Shown: positions 47,899-56,488 of the stretch, in pieces
Numbering within the stretch: the first letter of the stretch is position 1
Layout of the letters: each line of letters opens with the position of its first letter
Source: Lactococcus petauri
Lineage (GTDB): Bacteria; Bacillota; Bacilli; Lactobacillales; Streptococcaceae
Assembly: GCF_002154895.1 (NCBI RefSeq)
Contig: NZ_MUIZ01000003.1
Coordinates: 124,001 to 188,000 of the forward strand
Length of the DNA: 64,000 nucleotides
Reading direction: 5' to 3'
Notes under the pieces: model-generated
What the model saw: only the letters and a program-made list of their open reading frames with translations
Databases searched by the model: none
What the model was told of the DNA's origin: nothing
Program-made: the position numbers and the translations under genes

Positions 47899-48852
47899 AT
47901 GTACTCATCATTCAGTTACGAGAGCTATGGATTGCCGCATCAAGTCTTAAGGCTTAAAGAGAAGTGTCAACCAAGTTTACAGCCCCAAGAACTTCTTGTA
48001 AAAATGCTTTATGCTCCGGTCAATCCTTCAGATTTAATCCCAATGACCGGTGCATATGCGCACAGGATAAGCCTTCCTGCTACTGCAGGCTATGAAGGGG
48101 TTGGTCTTGTCGCAGATGTTGGCTGCGCACTTTCGCGCAAACTTATCGGTCAACGTGTTTTACCCTTGGAAGGGGAAGGCACTTGGCAAACTTTTGTCAA
48201 ATGCCCGATATCTCATACATTTTTTGTTCCTGATACTCTTGATTTGATTTCCGCTAGTCAGCTTTACATCAACCCTTTGACAGCTTGGCTTCTCTGTACA
48301 GAAGTTCTTGCATTAAAACCTGGTCAAAAACTTGCTGTAAATGCTGCTGGTTCTGCTATTGGTCAAATCTTTGCCCAACTTTCACAAATACTGGGTTTTG
48401 ACTTTATCGCTATTACACGTGACAATAAAAAACACCAACTCCTAAAGGAGCGCGGTGCTCAGGAATTACGTACAGACTTGGTTGATCTCGAAGTAGATGC
48501 TGCCATTGATTGTGTCGGTGGACAGGATGGGACAGATTTAGCTGCTTGTGTCCGATCGGGGGGAAAGTTTCAAGCTCTTGGGCTCCTTTCGGGCGAACAG
48601 GTCAACTGGGGGAAAATAGCCCAACTACCTATTGACATCGGTATCTTTCATCTGCGGCATTGGAATGCTAAACTCAGTCCCGAAGAGTGGCAAAAAATCA
48701 TGCAGACTCTGGCTAACTTGGTTGCTGATAGACGTTTACTCCTCAACCAAGCCGTGGAAATCATCCCTTATGACCAGCTCATCTCGTCTTTAAAATATCC
48801 GCAAAAAAACAAACGGTTAATTTCATTCATAAAAAAAACGCACGAGCTCTAA
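47899..48852 (+). CDS. MDR-family zinc-free oxidoreductase, enoyl reductase-like
   Basis: A 317-residue medium-chain dehydrogenase/reductase. The N-terminal GroES-like fold has LYAPVNPSDLIPMTGAY and GYEGVGLVADVG; the Rossmann part has AGSAIGQIFAQLSQ (~152) and DCVGGQDG. Zinc ligands of classical alcohol dehydrogenases are absent. The NPSD motif resembles trans-2-enoyl-CoA/thioester reductases (MECR/ETR type), so an enoyl or quinone reductase role is likely. The start has no Shine-Dalgarno sequence and lies just after a -10 element. The stop lies inside the terminator shared with gltX. Confidence 0.82.
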   Translation: MYSSFSYESYGLPHQVLRLKEKCQPSLQPQELLVKMLYAPVNPSDLIPMTGAYAHRISLPATAGYEGVGLVADVGCALSRKLIGQRVLPLEGEGTWQTFVKCPISHTFFVPDTLDLISASQLYINPLTAWLLCTEVLALKPGQKLAVNAAGSAIGQIFAQLSQILGFDFIAITRDNKKHQLLKERGAQELRTDLVDLEVDAAIDCVGGQDGTDLAACVRSGGKFQALGLLSGEQVNWGKIAQLPIDIGIFHLRHWNAKLSPEEWQKIMQTLANLVADRRLLLNQAVEIIPYDQLISSLKYPQKNKRLISFIKKTHEL

Positions 48853-48873
48853 CTCGTGCGTTTATTACTTGCG
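48836..48873. terminator. bidirectional terminator between the MDR gene and gltX
   Basis: AAACGCACGAG and CTCGTGCGTTT form an 11-bp stem with A- and T-rich flanks, overlapping the MDR stop codon. Confidence 0.85.
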
Positions 48874-48878
48874 GCTTT

Positions 48879-50318
48879 TTATAAAAACTGTGCCATATGT
48901 TCAAGGACTTTTTCTTTGCCTAAAAGAGCGATTGTTTCAGGTAATTCTGGGCCGTGCATGCTACCAGAAGCAGCGATACGGATTGGCATCCAAAGATTTT
49001 TTCCTTTAACTCCTGTTTCTTTTTGCGTTTCTTTGAAAAGCGGGAAGATGTTTTCAGCAGTAAAATCTTCTAAATTTTCAAGTTTCGCGCGGAAAGTGCC
49101 CACCGCAACTGGTGAAGTTTCCAATTCCATCATTTGACGGGCTTCGTCTGTGAGTTCTGGGAATTCACCAAAGAAGAGGTCTGTTAACTCCAGAATTTCT
49201 TCAGCATATTTCATTTGTGGTTTGTAGAGCTTAACCAGTTCTTCAGCACGCTCATCAAAGCGTCCAGCTTCTTCAAGGAAAGGTTTTGTCAATTCAAAGA
49301 CAGGCTCAAACTCTGCATGCTTAATGTACTCGTTGTCCATCCATTCCAATTTCTTTTGGTCAAAGGCTGCCGGAGATTTACTCAAACGTTTTTCATCAAA
49401 AAGTTTCACCAGTTCTTCTGGGCTGAATTTTTCTTGTTCACCACCCGGGTTCCAACCTAAGAGTGCGATAAAGTTGAAAATAGCATCAGCCATGAAACCT
49501 TTTTTACGGTAATCTTCGATAAATTGAAGCGTATTGGTATCACGTTTAGACAACTTTTTCCCTGTTTCAGAGTTAATAATTAAAGTCATGTGCCCAAAGA
49601 CAGGAGCTTCCCAGCCCAAAGCTTCATAAACCATTAACTGTTTTGGTGTATTCGCAATGTGGTCATCTCCACGAATAACGTGTGAAATTTGCATGTCATG
49701 GTCGTCCACTACTACAGCAAAGTTGTAAGTTGGGTAACCGTCGCGCTTTTGAATAACCCAATCACCGCCGATGTTCCCACCTTCAAATTCGATATCGCCT
49801 TTAACCATATCTGTCCATTTATAAATGGCTGTTTCATTTACAGAAATACGAACAACCGGTGTAATTCCTGCAGCTTTGCGTTCAGCGATGTAAGCTTCTT
49901 TCTCAGCCTCTGACATCCCAGCATATTCATTGACATAATGAGGTGCAACACCTGCTGCTTCTTGTGCTTCATGATCAGCTTCAAGCTCTTCTGGCGTTTT
50001 GTAAGAGTAATAAGCCTTTCCTTCACTCAAAAGTTGATTAATATATTTTTGGTAAAGTTCCAACCGTTCAGATTGGCGATAGTTTTCATGTGTTTCAGGA
50101 CTTTCATCCCAGTCAATCCCCAACCAACGTAAGTTTTCAAGTTGAGAACGTTCCCCATCTTCCACATGACGTTCGCGGTCTGTATCTTCGATACGAATGA
50201 TGAAATCTCCATCATAATGACGCGCAAAAAGATAGTTAAAAAGTGCAGTACGGGCATTACCGATATGTAAAAGCCCAGTTGGTGATGGCGCATAGCGCAC
50301 ACGAATGTTATTAGACAT
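48879..50318 (-). CDS. gltX: glutamyl-tRNA synthetase
   Basis: A 479-residue class I synthetase. The HIGH-type motif is [16 protein letters not shown] (~11-26), the KMSKS-type is GKKLSKRD (~253), and the C-terminal anticodon-binding helical domain follows. The length is that of the bacterial non-discriminating form, which in Gram-positives also charges tRNA-Gln for GatCAB. Monocistronic, AGGAG ribosome-binding site. Confidence 0.97.
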   Translation of the reverse strand: MSNNIRVRYAPSPTGLLHIGNARTALFNYLFARHYDGDFIIRIEDTDRERHVEDGERSQLENLRWLGIDWDESPETHENYRQSERLELYQKYINQLLSEGKAYYSYKTPEELEADHEAQEAAGVAPHYVNEYAGMSEAEKEAYIAERKAAGITPVVRISVNETAIYKWTDMVKGDIEFEGGNIGGDWVIQKRDGYPTYNFAVVVDDHDMQISHVIRGDDHIANTPKQLMVYEALGWEAPVFGHMTLIINSETGKKLSKRDTNTLQFIEDYRKKGFMADAIFNFIALLGWNPGGEQEKFSPEELVKLFDEKRLSKSPAAFDQKKLEWMDNEYIKHAEFEPVFELTKPFLEEAGRFDERAEELVKLYKPQMKYAEEILELTDLFFGEFPELTDEARQMMELETSPVAVGTFRAKLENLEDFTAENIFPLFKETQKETGVKGKNLWMPIRIAASGSMHGPELPETIALLGKEKVLEHMAQFL

Positions 50319-50427
50319 AATTTTCTCCTGTTAGTTTCGATCCTTTTTATTTTATCATATTATGAGCAATGTTTCTAACAGTGAGTCATTATAAAATCAT
50401 ACTGTAATTAAAGAAACATAAGCTTCA

Positions 50428-50457
50428 TTGACTCGACAAGGAGGACCATGTTAGAAT
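50428..50457 (+). promoter_or_regulatory. promoter of a second probably leaderless mRNA
   Basis: TTGACT (50428-50433), an 18-base spacer and TAGAAT (50452-50457). The ATG of the GNAT gene begins at 50464, about where transcription should start. Confidence 0.6.
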
Positions 50458-50463
50458 AGAGAT

Positions 50464-50958
50464 ATGACTAAAATTACATATGACAAAGCAAAAATCACAG
50501 ACATTGATGATGTGATGCACATTGAAGAGACTTCTTTCCCAGCGGATGAGGTACTCTCACGCGCTTCAATGTTAGAACGTATCCAAGTCATTCCTGAGCG
50601 CTTTTTCGTCGCTCGAAATGAAGAAGGTAAAGTGGTCGGCATTCTTGTGGGCCCAACTTCTGATAAATGTTATCTGACAGACGATATGTTTGAAAAAACA
50701 GAAGCAAGTCTTCCGACTGACCGCTTTCAAATTATCGTTAGCCTCGCTGTAGATAGTGAATACCAAGGACTTGGTATTGCTACTTCATTACTGGATTTGA
50801 TGAAAGAAGCTGCAGCTGAGGAAAGCCGTCAAGGCATCAGCTTGACTTGTGTAGAAAGCCTTATTCCTTACTACGAACGTTATGGATTCGTTTCAAAAGG
50901 AATTTCTGACTCACAACTTGCAGGAGAAACATGGTACAACATGGTTCTTCCTCTATAA
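50464..50958 (+). CDS. GNAT-family N-acetyltransferase
   Basis: A 164-residue acetyltransferase. Motif A is IIVSLAVDSEYQGLGIATSLLDLMKE (strand 4 plus the acetyl-CoA loop, ~93-118) and motif B is LTCVESLIPYYERYGFV (~137-153). The substrate is unknown; the arylalkylamine-acetyltransferase-like subgroup is possible. Promoter and start are so close that the mRNA is probably leaderless; no convincing ribosome-binding site precedes the ATG. Confidence 0.85.
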   Translation: MTKITYDKAKITDIDDVMHIEETSFPADEVLSRASMLERIQVIPERFFVARNEEGKVVGILVGPTSDKCYLTDDMFEKTEASLPTDRFQIIVSLAVDSEYQGLGIATSLLDLMKEAAAEESRQGISLTCVESLIPYYERYGFVSKGISDSQLAGETWYNMVLPL

Positions 50959-50988
50959 AAAAACGCTGCTCAGGCAGCGCTTTTTTAT
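50956..50988. terminator. bidirectional terminator between the GNAT gene and ald
   Basis: AAACGCTGC and GCAGCGCTTT pair around a TCAG-type loop, with T-runs on both strands. Confidence 0.8.
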
Positions 50989-52110
50989 TTAATTACTTAT
51001 AACTTCATCAATGTCTGTGTAAACCATGTTATAGAAATCAGCAACAGGTTTACATGTCAACTTACCATGGTCTGCATTTAGTCCCTCTTTCAGACCTGGG
51101 TTAGCTCTCAAGGCTTCTTTATAACCTTTGTTGGCTATAGCTAAACCATTTGCGAGAGTGGCGTTATTTAAAGCTGCTGTCGAAGTTACAGGGACAGCAC
51201 CAGGCATATTACCAACACAATAGTGGATAACACCTTCTTCTTCAAAAACAGGGTTGTCATGATAAGTCACATGAGAACTTTCACACGTTCCTCCTTGATC
51301 AATTGCCACATCGACAATAACTGCACCTTTTTTCATCAATGGTAAATGTTCACGGCGAATAAGCTGTGGTGTAGCTGCACCAGGGATAAGCGCAGCTCCA
51401 ATCACTAAGTCTGCTTTAGAAATCAGATCTTTTACCGTATGATCAGTGCTGTAAACCGTGTTTACACGCCCTTGATAGAGCTTATCAAGCTCAGTTAAGG
51501 CATCTAAATTCACATCGACTGCAGTAACATTAGCATGAAGCCCAACAGCCATAGCGACAGCATTACGACCAACAACTCCTGCACCACCAAGTACCAAAAC
51601 ATTTGCTGGAAGAACGCCAGTCACTCCTCCAAGAAGAACACCACGTCCTCCAAAAGGACGTTCCAAGTATTTCGCACCTTCTTGGACTGATAAACGCCCT
51701 GCAATTTCAGACATGGGTTTAAGCGCTGGCAGTGCACCGTTACGGTCGCGGATGGTTTCATAGGCAATTGCGACAATTTTCTTATCTAAAACAGCTTCTG
51801 TCAATGCTTTATCTGCTGCTAAATGGAAATAGGTATAAAATATTTGTCCCTCACGCATCAATGAATATTCTGGCTCAAGCGGTTCTTTGACCTTTATAAT
51901 CATATCCGCTGTTTCATAAATATCCTCGGCAGTTGGTAAGATATTACAGCCAACTGCTGTGTAAAGTTCATCGGAATATGATGAGCCTTCACCTGCCCCT
52001 TTTTGAATATAGACATCATGTCCAGCGGCAACATAAGCTGCAGCAAATTCTGGTGCAAGTCCTACACGATATTCGTGTTTTTTGATCTCTGTTGGAACAC
52101 CTATTTTCAT
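50989..52110 (-). CDS. ald: alanine dehydrogenase
   Basis: A 373-residue NAD-dependent enzyme interconverting L-alanine and pyruvate plus ammonia. The N-terminus MKIGVPTEIKKHEYRVGL holds the catalytic Lys/Arg region, the NAD site is VLVLGGAGVVGRNAVAMA (~168-185), and GGTCESSHVT is conserved. The start at 52110 is chosen because GGAGGATAATTTG precedes it; an ATG at 52125 overlaps that site. Confidence 0.96.
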   Translation of the reverse strand: MKIGVPTEIKKHEYRVGLAPEFAAAYVAAGHDVYIQKGAGEGSSYSDELYTAVGCNILPTAEDIYETADMIIKVKEPLEPEYSLMREGQIFYTYFHLAADKALTEAVLDKKIVAIAYETIRDRNGALPALKPMSEIAGRLSVQEGAKYLERPFGGRGVLLGGVTGVLPANVLVLGGAGVVGRNAVAMAVGLHANVTAVDVNLDALTELDKLYQGRVNTVYSTDHTVKDLISKADLVIGAALIPGAATPQLIRREHLPLMKKGAVIVDVAIDQGGTCESSHVTYHDNPVFEEEGVIHYCVGNMPGAVPVTSTAALNNATLANGLAIANKGYKEALRANPGLKEGLNADHGKLTCKPVADFYNMVYTDIDEVISN

Positions 52111-52265
52111 CAAATTATCCTCCATATAGATATATGCTTCGGGGCTTTTCCCCTTTTTTGTTTGAAACCATAATACGACAAAAGCGAAAATGTAACCGCC
52201 TTCATAATTAGAATAACATTTCTAAAGTTTTATTGCAACTATGAACTTATACGTATTTTTTGTAT

Positions 52266-52298
52266 CTGTGTAACAAAAAAGAAGTCTAAAAAGACTTC
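52266..52298 (-). terminator. terminator of the TM-PNPOx gene
   Basis: GAAGTCT-TTTT-AGACTTC followed by TTTTTTG on the minus strand, directly past the stop codon. Confidence 0.75.
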
Positions 52299-52926
52299 AA
52301 TTAAATTCTATTATGTGGCTACCTTCTTTAAAGTTTTCATGAACCAAGGATTTAACCGTAAGTTTGATAATGGCCATATTTGCCGCATTTTCATGCACCT
52401 TCAGTAGATTAGGTTCCTGTTTAACACATTCTTTTGCTGCCGCTTCTTCTAAGACTTCGGCATACACGTTATTTGAGGATAACCGCTCCCCCTTCTCTAA
52501 ACTATCAAACCATGTAGTGAAAGAGACCTCAGGATTTTCCTTAATGCTTTGTACTTTACGGGCATGCTTATCAGCTACCATGTAAAATATATTTTCTTCA
52601 TGGACTGATTGGATAAAACTCATAATCGTCGTTGCTGATCCCCCATCTTTTGTTAAACAACTCAAAGCAAGGTAACCCGGAAGAAGTCCCAATATACGTC
52701 GTACTTCACCTCCTTGACCTTGAGCACCAACACTCGTTGCTTTTTTATTGGTTTTCAACACGGTCAAAAGAACCAAGGGCAAGGTTAGTACTGCGTAGGA
52801 GATAAGTAAAGCTAGGATAAAAGTCAGATTTTTATTTTGCAAAAAATTTGTTGAAATAATACCAACAAGGACAAGTGCTGCTAGTACATAGATAAGAAAA
52901 AGTTGTAAAAAACGCTTAAAGTACAT
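52297..52926 (-). CDS. membrane-anchored flavin-reductase/PNPOx-like protein
   Basis: A 209-residue protein with two N-terminal membrane helices (~5-25 and ~33-58) and a soluble domain (~75-209) resembling the FMN-binding split barrel of pyridoxamine-phosphate-oxidase-like proteins (LALSCLTKDGGSATTIMSF, then VADKHARKVQSIKENPEVSFTT). No cofactor residue can be assigned with certainty. It lies 22 bases downstream of the PIN/TRAM gene and may be cotranscribed. The helix-barrel fusion is unusual. Confidence 0.65.
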   Translation of the reverse strand: MYFKRFLQLFLIYVLAALVLVGIISTNFLQNKNLTFILALLISYAVLTLPLVLLTVLKTNKKATSVGAQGQGGEVRRILGLLPGYLALSCLTKDGGSATTIMSFIQSVHEENIFYMVADKHARKVQSIKENPEVSFTTWFDSLEKGERLSSNNVYAEVLEEAAAKECVKQEPNLLKVHENAANMAIIKLTVKSLVHENFKEGSHIIEFN

Positions 52927-52948
52927 GTTTCTCCTTATTTTTGTTTAA

Positions 52949-54025
52949 CTATTTTGGATGAACAAGCTCAGCAAAAATCATACGTCCTGCACTTGTTTGC
53001 AGAACTTTTGCAACCTCAACCAAAACTTTTTTATCAATCATTTTGGCCGTATCTTCAATGACAATCATTGTACCATCTGGTAGATAGGCTACACCTTGCT
53101 GACGTTCAGAACCTTCACGAATGATTGTTACTTCAATCTGCTCCCCAACCACCAGTTGTGTCTTAACGGCGTTTGCAAGATCATTAATGTTTAGGACGAT
53201 TACGCCTTGGATCTCCGCTACTTTGTTGAGATTAAAATCGTTTGTGACCAACTTCGCACCGATTTCGCTAGCATAGCGAAGCAGTTTAGTGTCAACCTCG
53301 CGTATGTCCTTATAGTCTTTATTAGAAATTTCAACATTGTCAAATTCTTTTAAGGAATTTACGAGATCCAAACCACGGCGACCCTTGGCACGTTTCAAGG
53401 GATCAGCACTATCTGAAATGAGCTGGAGCTCTAGTAATACAAAATTAGGTACAATTACTTTATCACTGATAAAACCTGTTTTTAATACATCCAAAATACG
53501 TCCGTCAATAACCGAACTTGTATCCAAAATCATAGCATGTTGAGCTGTAGCGACTTCTTTGACCACGGGCTTATCCACTGCAGCGACTTCTTTACGTTTA
53601 CGAAAAACGATTTTAAAGATTTCATCTCCTCGCTTATCAAAGACCGTATAGCCAAGATAAAGCAGACCAATGATCAGCACAAAGGAAATAATGTTGCTTA
53701 ATACTGGTACCCCGAGTAAAGAGAGAGGAATCGTTAAAAGCACACCTACGGTCAGACCTAAAATAGCACCAATAAAATTAAATACCATTTTTGAAAGATT
53801 GACTCTCGTGATTTTTTGATCTAGTTTTTTCAATGCTCGCATCAGCAAATTGGACATAAAGAATGATAAAATAACAAAAATAATTGCTCCAATTAACCCA
53901 TTTACAATTTCCTGATTAAAAGCATTTCCCTCTTGTCTAAAGAGGTGCCAAACCCAAGGGAGAGTAGTGATGCCTAAAGAAGCACCCACAATACCCATGA
54001 GAACATGAATTATCCAACGACGCAT
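52949..54025 (-). CDS. yacL: YacL-type PIN/TRAM-domain membrane protein
   Basis: A 358-residue protein with four membrane helices (~5-140), a PIN nuclease-like domain (MILDTSSVIDGRILDVL, ~165, acidic residues then KLVTNDFNLNKVAEI) and a C-terminal TRAM domain (~295-345). YacL proteins are linked to membrane-associated RNA functions, but the substrate is not established. Location next to radA is common in Firmicutes. Confidence 0.9.
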   Translation of the reverse strand: MRRWIIHVLMGIVGASLGITTLPWVWHLFRQEGNAFNQEIVNGLIGAIIFVILSFFMSNLLMRALKKLDQKITRVNLSKMVFNFIGAILGLTVGVLLTIPLSLLGVPVLSNIISFVLIIGLLYLGYTVFDKRGDEIFKIVFRKRKEVAAVDKPVVKEVATAQHAMILDTSSVIDGRILDVLKTGFISDKVIVPNFVLLELQLISDSADPLKRAKGRRGLDLVNSLKEFDNVEISNKDYKDIREVDTKLLRYASEIGAKLVTNDFNLNKVAEIQGVIVLNINDLANAVKTQLVVGEQIEVTIIREGSERQQGVAYLPDGTMIVIEDTAKMIDKKVLVEVAKVLQTSAGRMIFAELVHPK

Positions 54026-54156
54026 AAGACTTCCTTTCTGTACATAGCCTCAATTTTTTATAACTAAAAAGCTCTGTGTCAATTATATCACACATCATAA
54101 CAAGATACTTGTTTGTCCCATTACGATTATGACATCTTGACTCACAAAGCTTTTTC

Positions 54157-55518
54157 TTAGCCAAACACTTTTTTCAAACATTCAGATAAAGTCGTCACGC
54201 CGATCACTTGCAAATTTTCTGGAATATCTACACCTGCTAAGCTATTCTTAGGCGCATATACTTTTTGGAAACCTAATTTACTTGCTTCATTGAGACGTTG
54301 CTCCATACGTGTGACACGTCGGATTTCTCCAGTTAGGCCAATTTCGCCAATAAAGCATTCGCGTGCATCTGTTGGCTCTTCCTTATAGCTGGAAGCAATT
54401 GCCACAGCGACTGCCAAGTCGATGGCTGGTTCATCCAACTTGACCCCACCTGCAGATTTCAAGTAAGCATCTTGCTGTTGTAAAAGAAAACCGGCACGCT
54501 TTTCAAGTACTGCCATGATTAAACTCACACGGTTAAAGTCTAAACCGGAGGTTGTACGTTTGGCATTCCCAAACATGGTTGGTGTTGTCAAAGCTTGAAT
54601 TTCAACCAATATCGGACGAGTACCTTCTAACGCACAGACGATAGCAGATCCAGTAGAACCCTCTAGACGTTCTTCCAGAAAGACTTCACTCGGGTTGGTT
54701 ACTTCCACTAAACCACTGCCTTGCATCTCGAAAATTCCAATTTCATTTGTTGAACCAAAACGGTTTTTGACCGCGCGTAAAATTCGGAATGTATTTTGGC
54801 GTTCTCCTTCAAAATACAAGACGGTATCAACCATATGTTCCAACATACGTGGGCCTGCAAGTTGCCCTTCCTTGGTGACATGTCCGACAATAAAAGTCGC
54901 AATATCGTTAGTTTTGGCCAACTGCATTAATTCTCCTGTCACCTCGCGCACTTGACTAACTGAACCCTGGGTACTCTGAATTTCAGGCGTCATGATAGTT
55001 TGAATCGAATCTACAATAAGAAAATCTGGCTGTAGACGTTCCACTTCATTTCGGATACTTTGCATATTGGTTTCGGCATAAAGATAAAAATCTGTATCAA
55101 TGTCGCCCAAACGCTCAGCACGCAGCTTAATTTGTTGAGCTGACTCCTCCCCACTCACATAAAGCACACGCCCTCTTGAAGCAAGTTGTGTAGATACTTG
55201 AAGCAGTAGAGTCGATTTACCAATCCCTGGATCGCCCCCAATAAGGACAAGACTTCCTGGAACGACACCGCCTCCAAGGACTCGGTTAAACTCATCTAGG
55301 TCGGTTTCCACGCGCGGTGTATCAAAAAGTTCAACCTGATCTAACTTCATGGGTTTAGAGTGCTCGCCTGTCAAACTTACTCTCTGATTTTTTACCTCTT
55401 GGACTTCTACTTCTTCCACAAAGGAGCCCCAAGCGCCACAATTGGGACAACGTCCGAGTTTTTTTACTGATTTATAGCCACATTCTTGACAAAGAAAGGT
55501 TGATTTTTTTTTAGCTAT
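54157..55518 (-). CDS. radA: DNA repair protein RadA, apparent ATA start codon
   Basis: A RecA-like ATPase acting in branch migration and competence recombination. Starting at 55518 the product has 453 residues, the normal RadA length. The zinc finger CQECGY...[10 protein letters not shown] (~10-33) is intact, followed by Walker [11 protein letters not shown] (~100), the RadA motif [15 protein letters not shown] (~255) and a Lon-like C-terminal domain. The codon at 55518 is ATA where homologues have ATG (context ATA-GCT-AAA-AAA-AAA-TCA, expected MAKKKST). GAGGG sits seven or eight bases upstream. No in-frame ATG, GTG or TTG lies between the preceding stop codon and the zinc finger. The first GTG, at 55419, would delete the zinc finger. 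ATA may be a true rare start, a mutation or an error. Confidence 0.9.
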   Translation of the reverse strand: MAKKKSTFLCQECGYKSVKKLGRCPNCGAWGSFVEEVEVQEVKNQRVSLTGEHSKPMKLDQVELFDTPRVETDLDEFNRVLGGGVVPGSLVLIGGDPGIGKSTLLLQVSTQLASRGRVLYVSGEESAQQIKLRAERLGDIDTDFYLYAETNMQSIRNEVERLQPDFLIVDSIQTIMTPEIQSTQGSVSQVREVTGELMQLAKTNDIATFIVGHVTKEGQLAGPRMLEHMVDTVLYFEGERQNTFRILRAVKNRFGSTNEIGIFEMQGSGLVEVTNPSEVFLEERLEGSTGSAIVCALEGTRPILVEIQALTTPTMFGNAKRTTSGLDFNRVSLIMAVLEKRAGFLLQQQDAYLKSAGGVKLDEPAIDLAVAVAIASSYKEEPTDARECFIGEIGLTGEIRRVTRMEQRLNEASKLGFQKVYAPKNSLAGVDIPENLQVIGVTTLSECLKKVFG

Positions 55519-55594
55519 TTTGAAGCCCTCATTTCTATTATTCTTATAGACTTTTATTCGTATTTTTGTTAAAATAATTATGGTTTAACTATAA

Positions 55595-55706
55595 GCCGCT
55601 GTAGCTCAGTCGGTAGAGTTGGAAGCACTGCTTCCAATCGGTGGATAAGGGTTTGCAGAGCAAATCCTCGTCTGTTGCTCTCTGACTGGGCGAAAGCACA
55701 AATATA
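55595..55706 (+). other. duplicated 5' half of tRNA-Thr with unrelated 3' sequence
   Basis: The first 24 bases are identical to the 5' half (acceptor and D arm) of the intact tRNA at 55707. The sequence then diverges. The remainder contains two hairpins (TTGGAAG/CTTCCAA and GGGTTTGC/GCAAATCC) but no tRNA anticodon or T arm. It is best seen as a tRNA remnant or a structured leader. Confidence 0.7.
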
Positions 55707-55779
55707 GCCGCTGTAGCTCAGTCGGTAGAGCAACACCATGGTAAGGTGGAGGTCGATGGTTCGATTCCATTCAGTGGCA
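55707..55779 (+). tRNA. tRNA-Thr (GGT anticodon)
   Basis: A 73-base cloverleaf: acceptor GCCGCTG/CAGTGGC, D stem GCTC/GAGC, anticodon loop ATGGTAA with anticodon GGT (Thr), T arm GATGG-TTCGATT-CCATT, discriminator A. The CCA is not encoded. A terminator follows at 55790. Confidence 0.9.
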
Positions 55780-55789
55780 TGAATAAATT

Positions 55790-55816
55790 TTAGCCTCTTA
55801 AGGCTTTTTATTTTAC
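55790..55816 (+). terminator. tRNA-Thr terminator
   Basis: AGCCT-CTTA-AGGCT followed by TTTTATTTTA on the plus strand. Confidence 0.75.
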
Positions 55817-55918
55817 TCATTATTTGATTATAACATATCAAAAGACAGACTTCACTGACTGTTTTCTTTTCTCCTCAAAGAGTTCTTCAATCCCTCAAAT
55901 CCTCTTCCTTATGATAAT

Positions 55919-55970
55919 TCAATACAATAAAAATGGTAGTTATAATAGCACTACCATTTTTATTGTATTT
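55919..55970. terminator. bidirectional terminator between tRNA-Thr and the lipoprotein gene
   Basis: ACAATAAAAATGGTAG and its exact complement form a 16-bp perfect stem around a short loop with TATAAT. The T-rich stem bases serve both strands. Confidence 0.75.
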
Positions 55971-56026
55971 ACTGTAAAGTACTTCTTAAAACGCTCTATA
56001 AAGCCTATTTTTAGCTCTGAACAACA

Positions 56027-56479
56027 TTATTGTCCGAGATATTCTTTTACATTTTTTACAAATTCTTCCTTGTCTTTTGAACGTTCCCAGACAGTTAAAA
56101 TGTCATCATCCGTCATACTATGGGAATCAATACCTGCTTCATAAAGTGCAATACGTGCTTGACCTAAGTCCGTGGTGCTGCCTGATTCAGTTCTTACCGT
56201 ATGGTCTGCTTCTGGTGCTTGGGGATCTGGAGACACTTTAGAAGCCTCTGTGCTGGTATTATCCTTACTTGTTGATTCTTGGTTTTTTTCTGACTTAGAC
56301 TGCTCTACACTTGCATCATTTTTTGATGTTGCTGTATCGGATTTTACTGTACTTTCTTTGCTTTTACCTGCCACTGTACTGGAATCCTTTTGCGGTTGTT
56401 TATTGGTTTGCTGATTTCCACATCCAGATAAACCAAGCAAGCTGACAAGGAGTAGAGCTATTACTGATATTTTTTTCAT
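56027..56479 (-). CDS. small surface lipoprotein of unknown function
   Basis: A 150-residue lipoprotein with a signal peptide ending LGLSGC (lipobox Cys20), a low-complexity Ser/Thr/Lys/Gln spacer (~22-90) and a compact C-terminal part with ARIALYEAGIDSHSMTDDDI and KEEFVKNVKEYLGQ. It is nine bases downstream of the SLH-C39 gene, suggesting cotranscription and a shared envelope role. No family is recognised. Confidence 0.75.
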   Translation of the reverse strand: MKKISVIALLLVSLLGLSGCGNQQTNKQPQKDSSTVAGKSKESTVKSDTATSKNDASVEQSKSEKNQESTSKDNTSTEASKVSPDPQAPEADHTVRTESGSTTDLGQARIALYEAGIDSHSMTDDDILTVWERSKDKEEFVKNVKEYLGQ

Positions 56480-56488
56480 GGTTTCCTC

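Noticed and set aside
50448-50459. Mini-ORF Met-Leu-Glu with an AGGAGG site in front of the GNAT gene
   Set aside because: It lies within the promoter spacer and -10, upstream of the expected transcription start, so it would not be in the mRNA.
54157-55419. 420-residue RadA starting at GTG 55419
   Set aside because: It would discard the conserved four-Cys zinc finger, which is intact and in frame immediately upstream.
55595-55706. A second functional tRNA
   Set aside because: Only the acceptor 5' strand and D arm are present; there is no seven-base anticodon loop in place, no T arm and no 3' acceptor strand.
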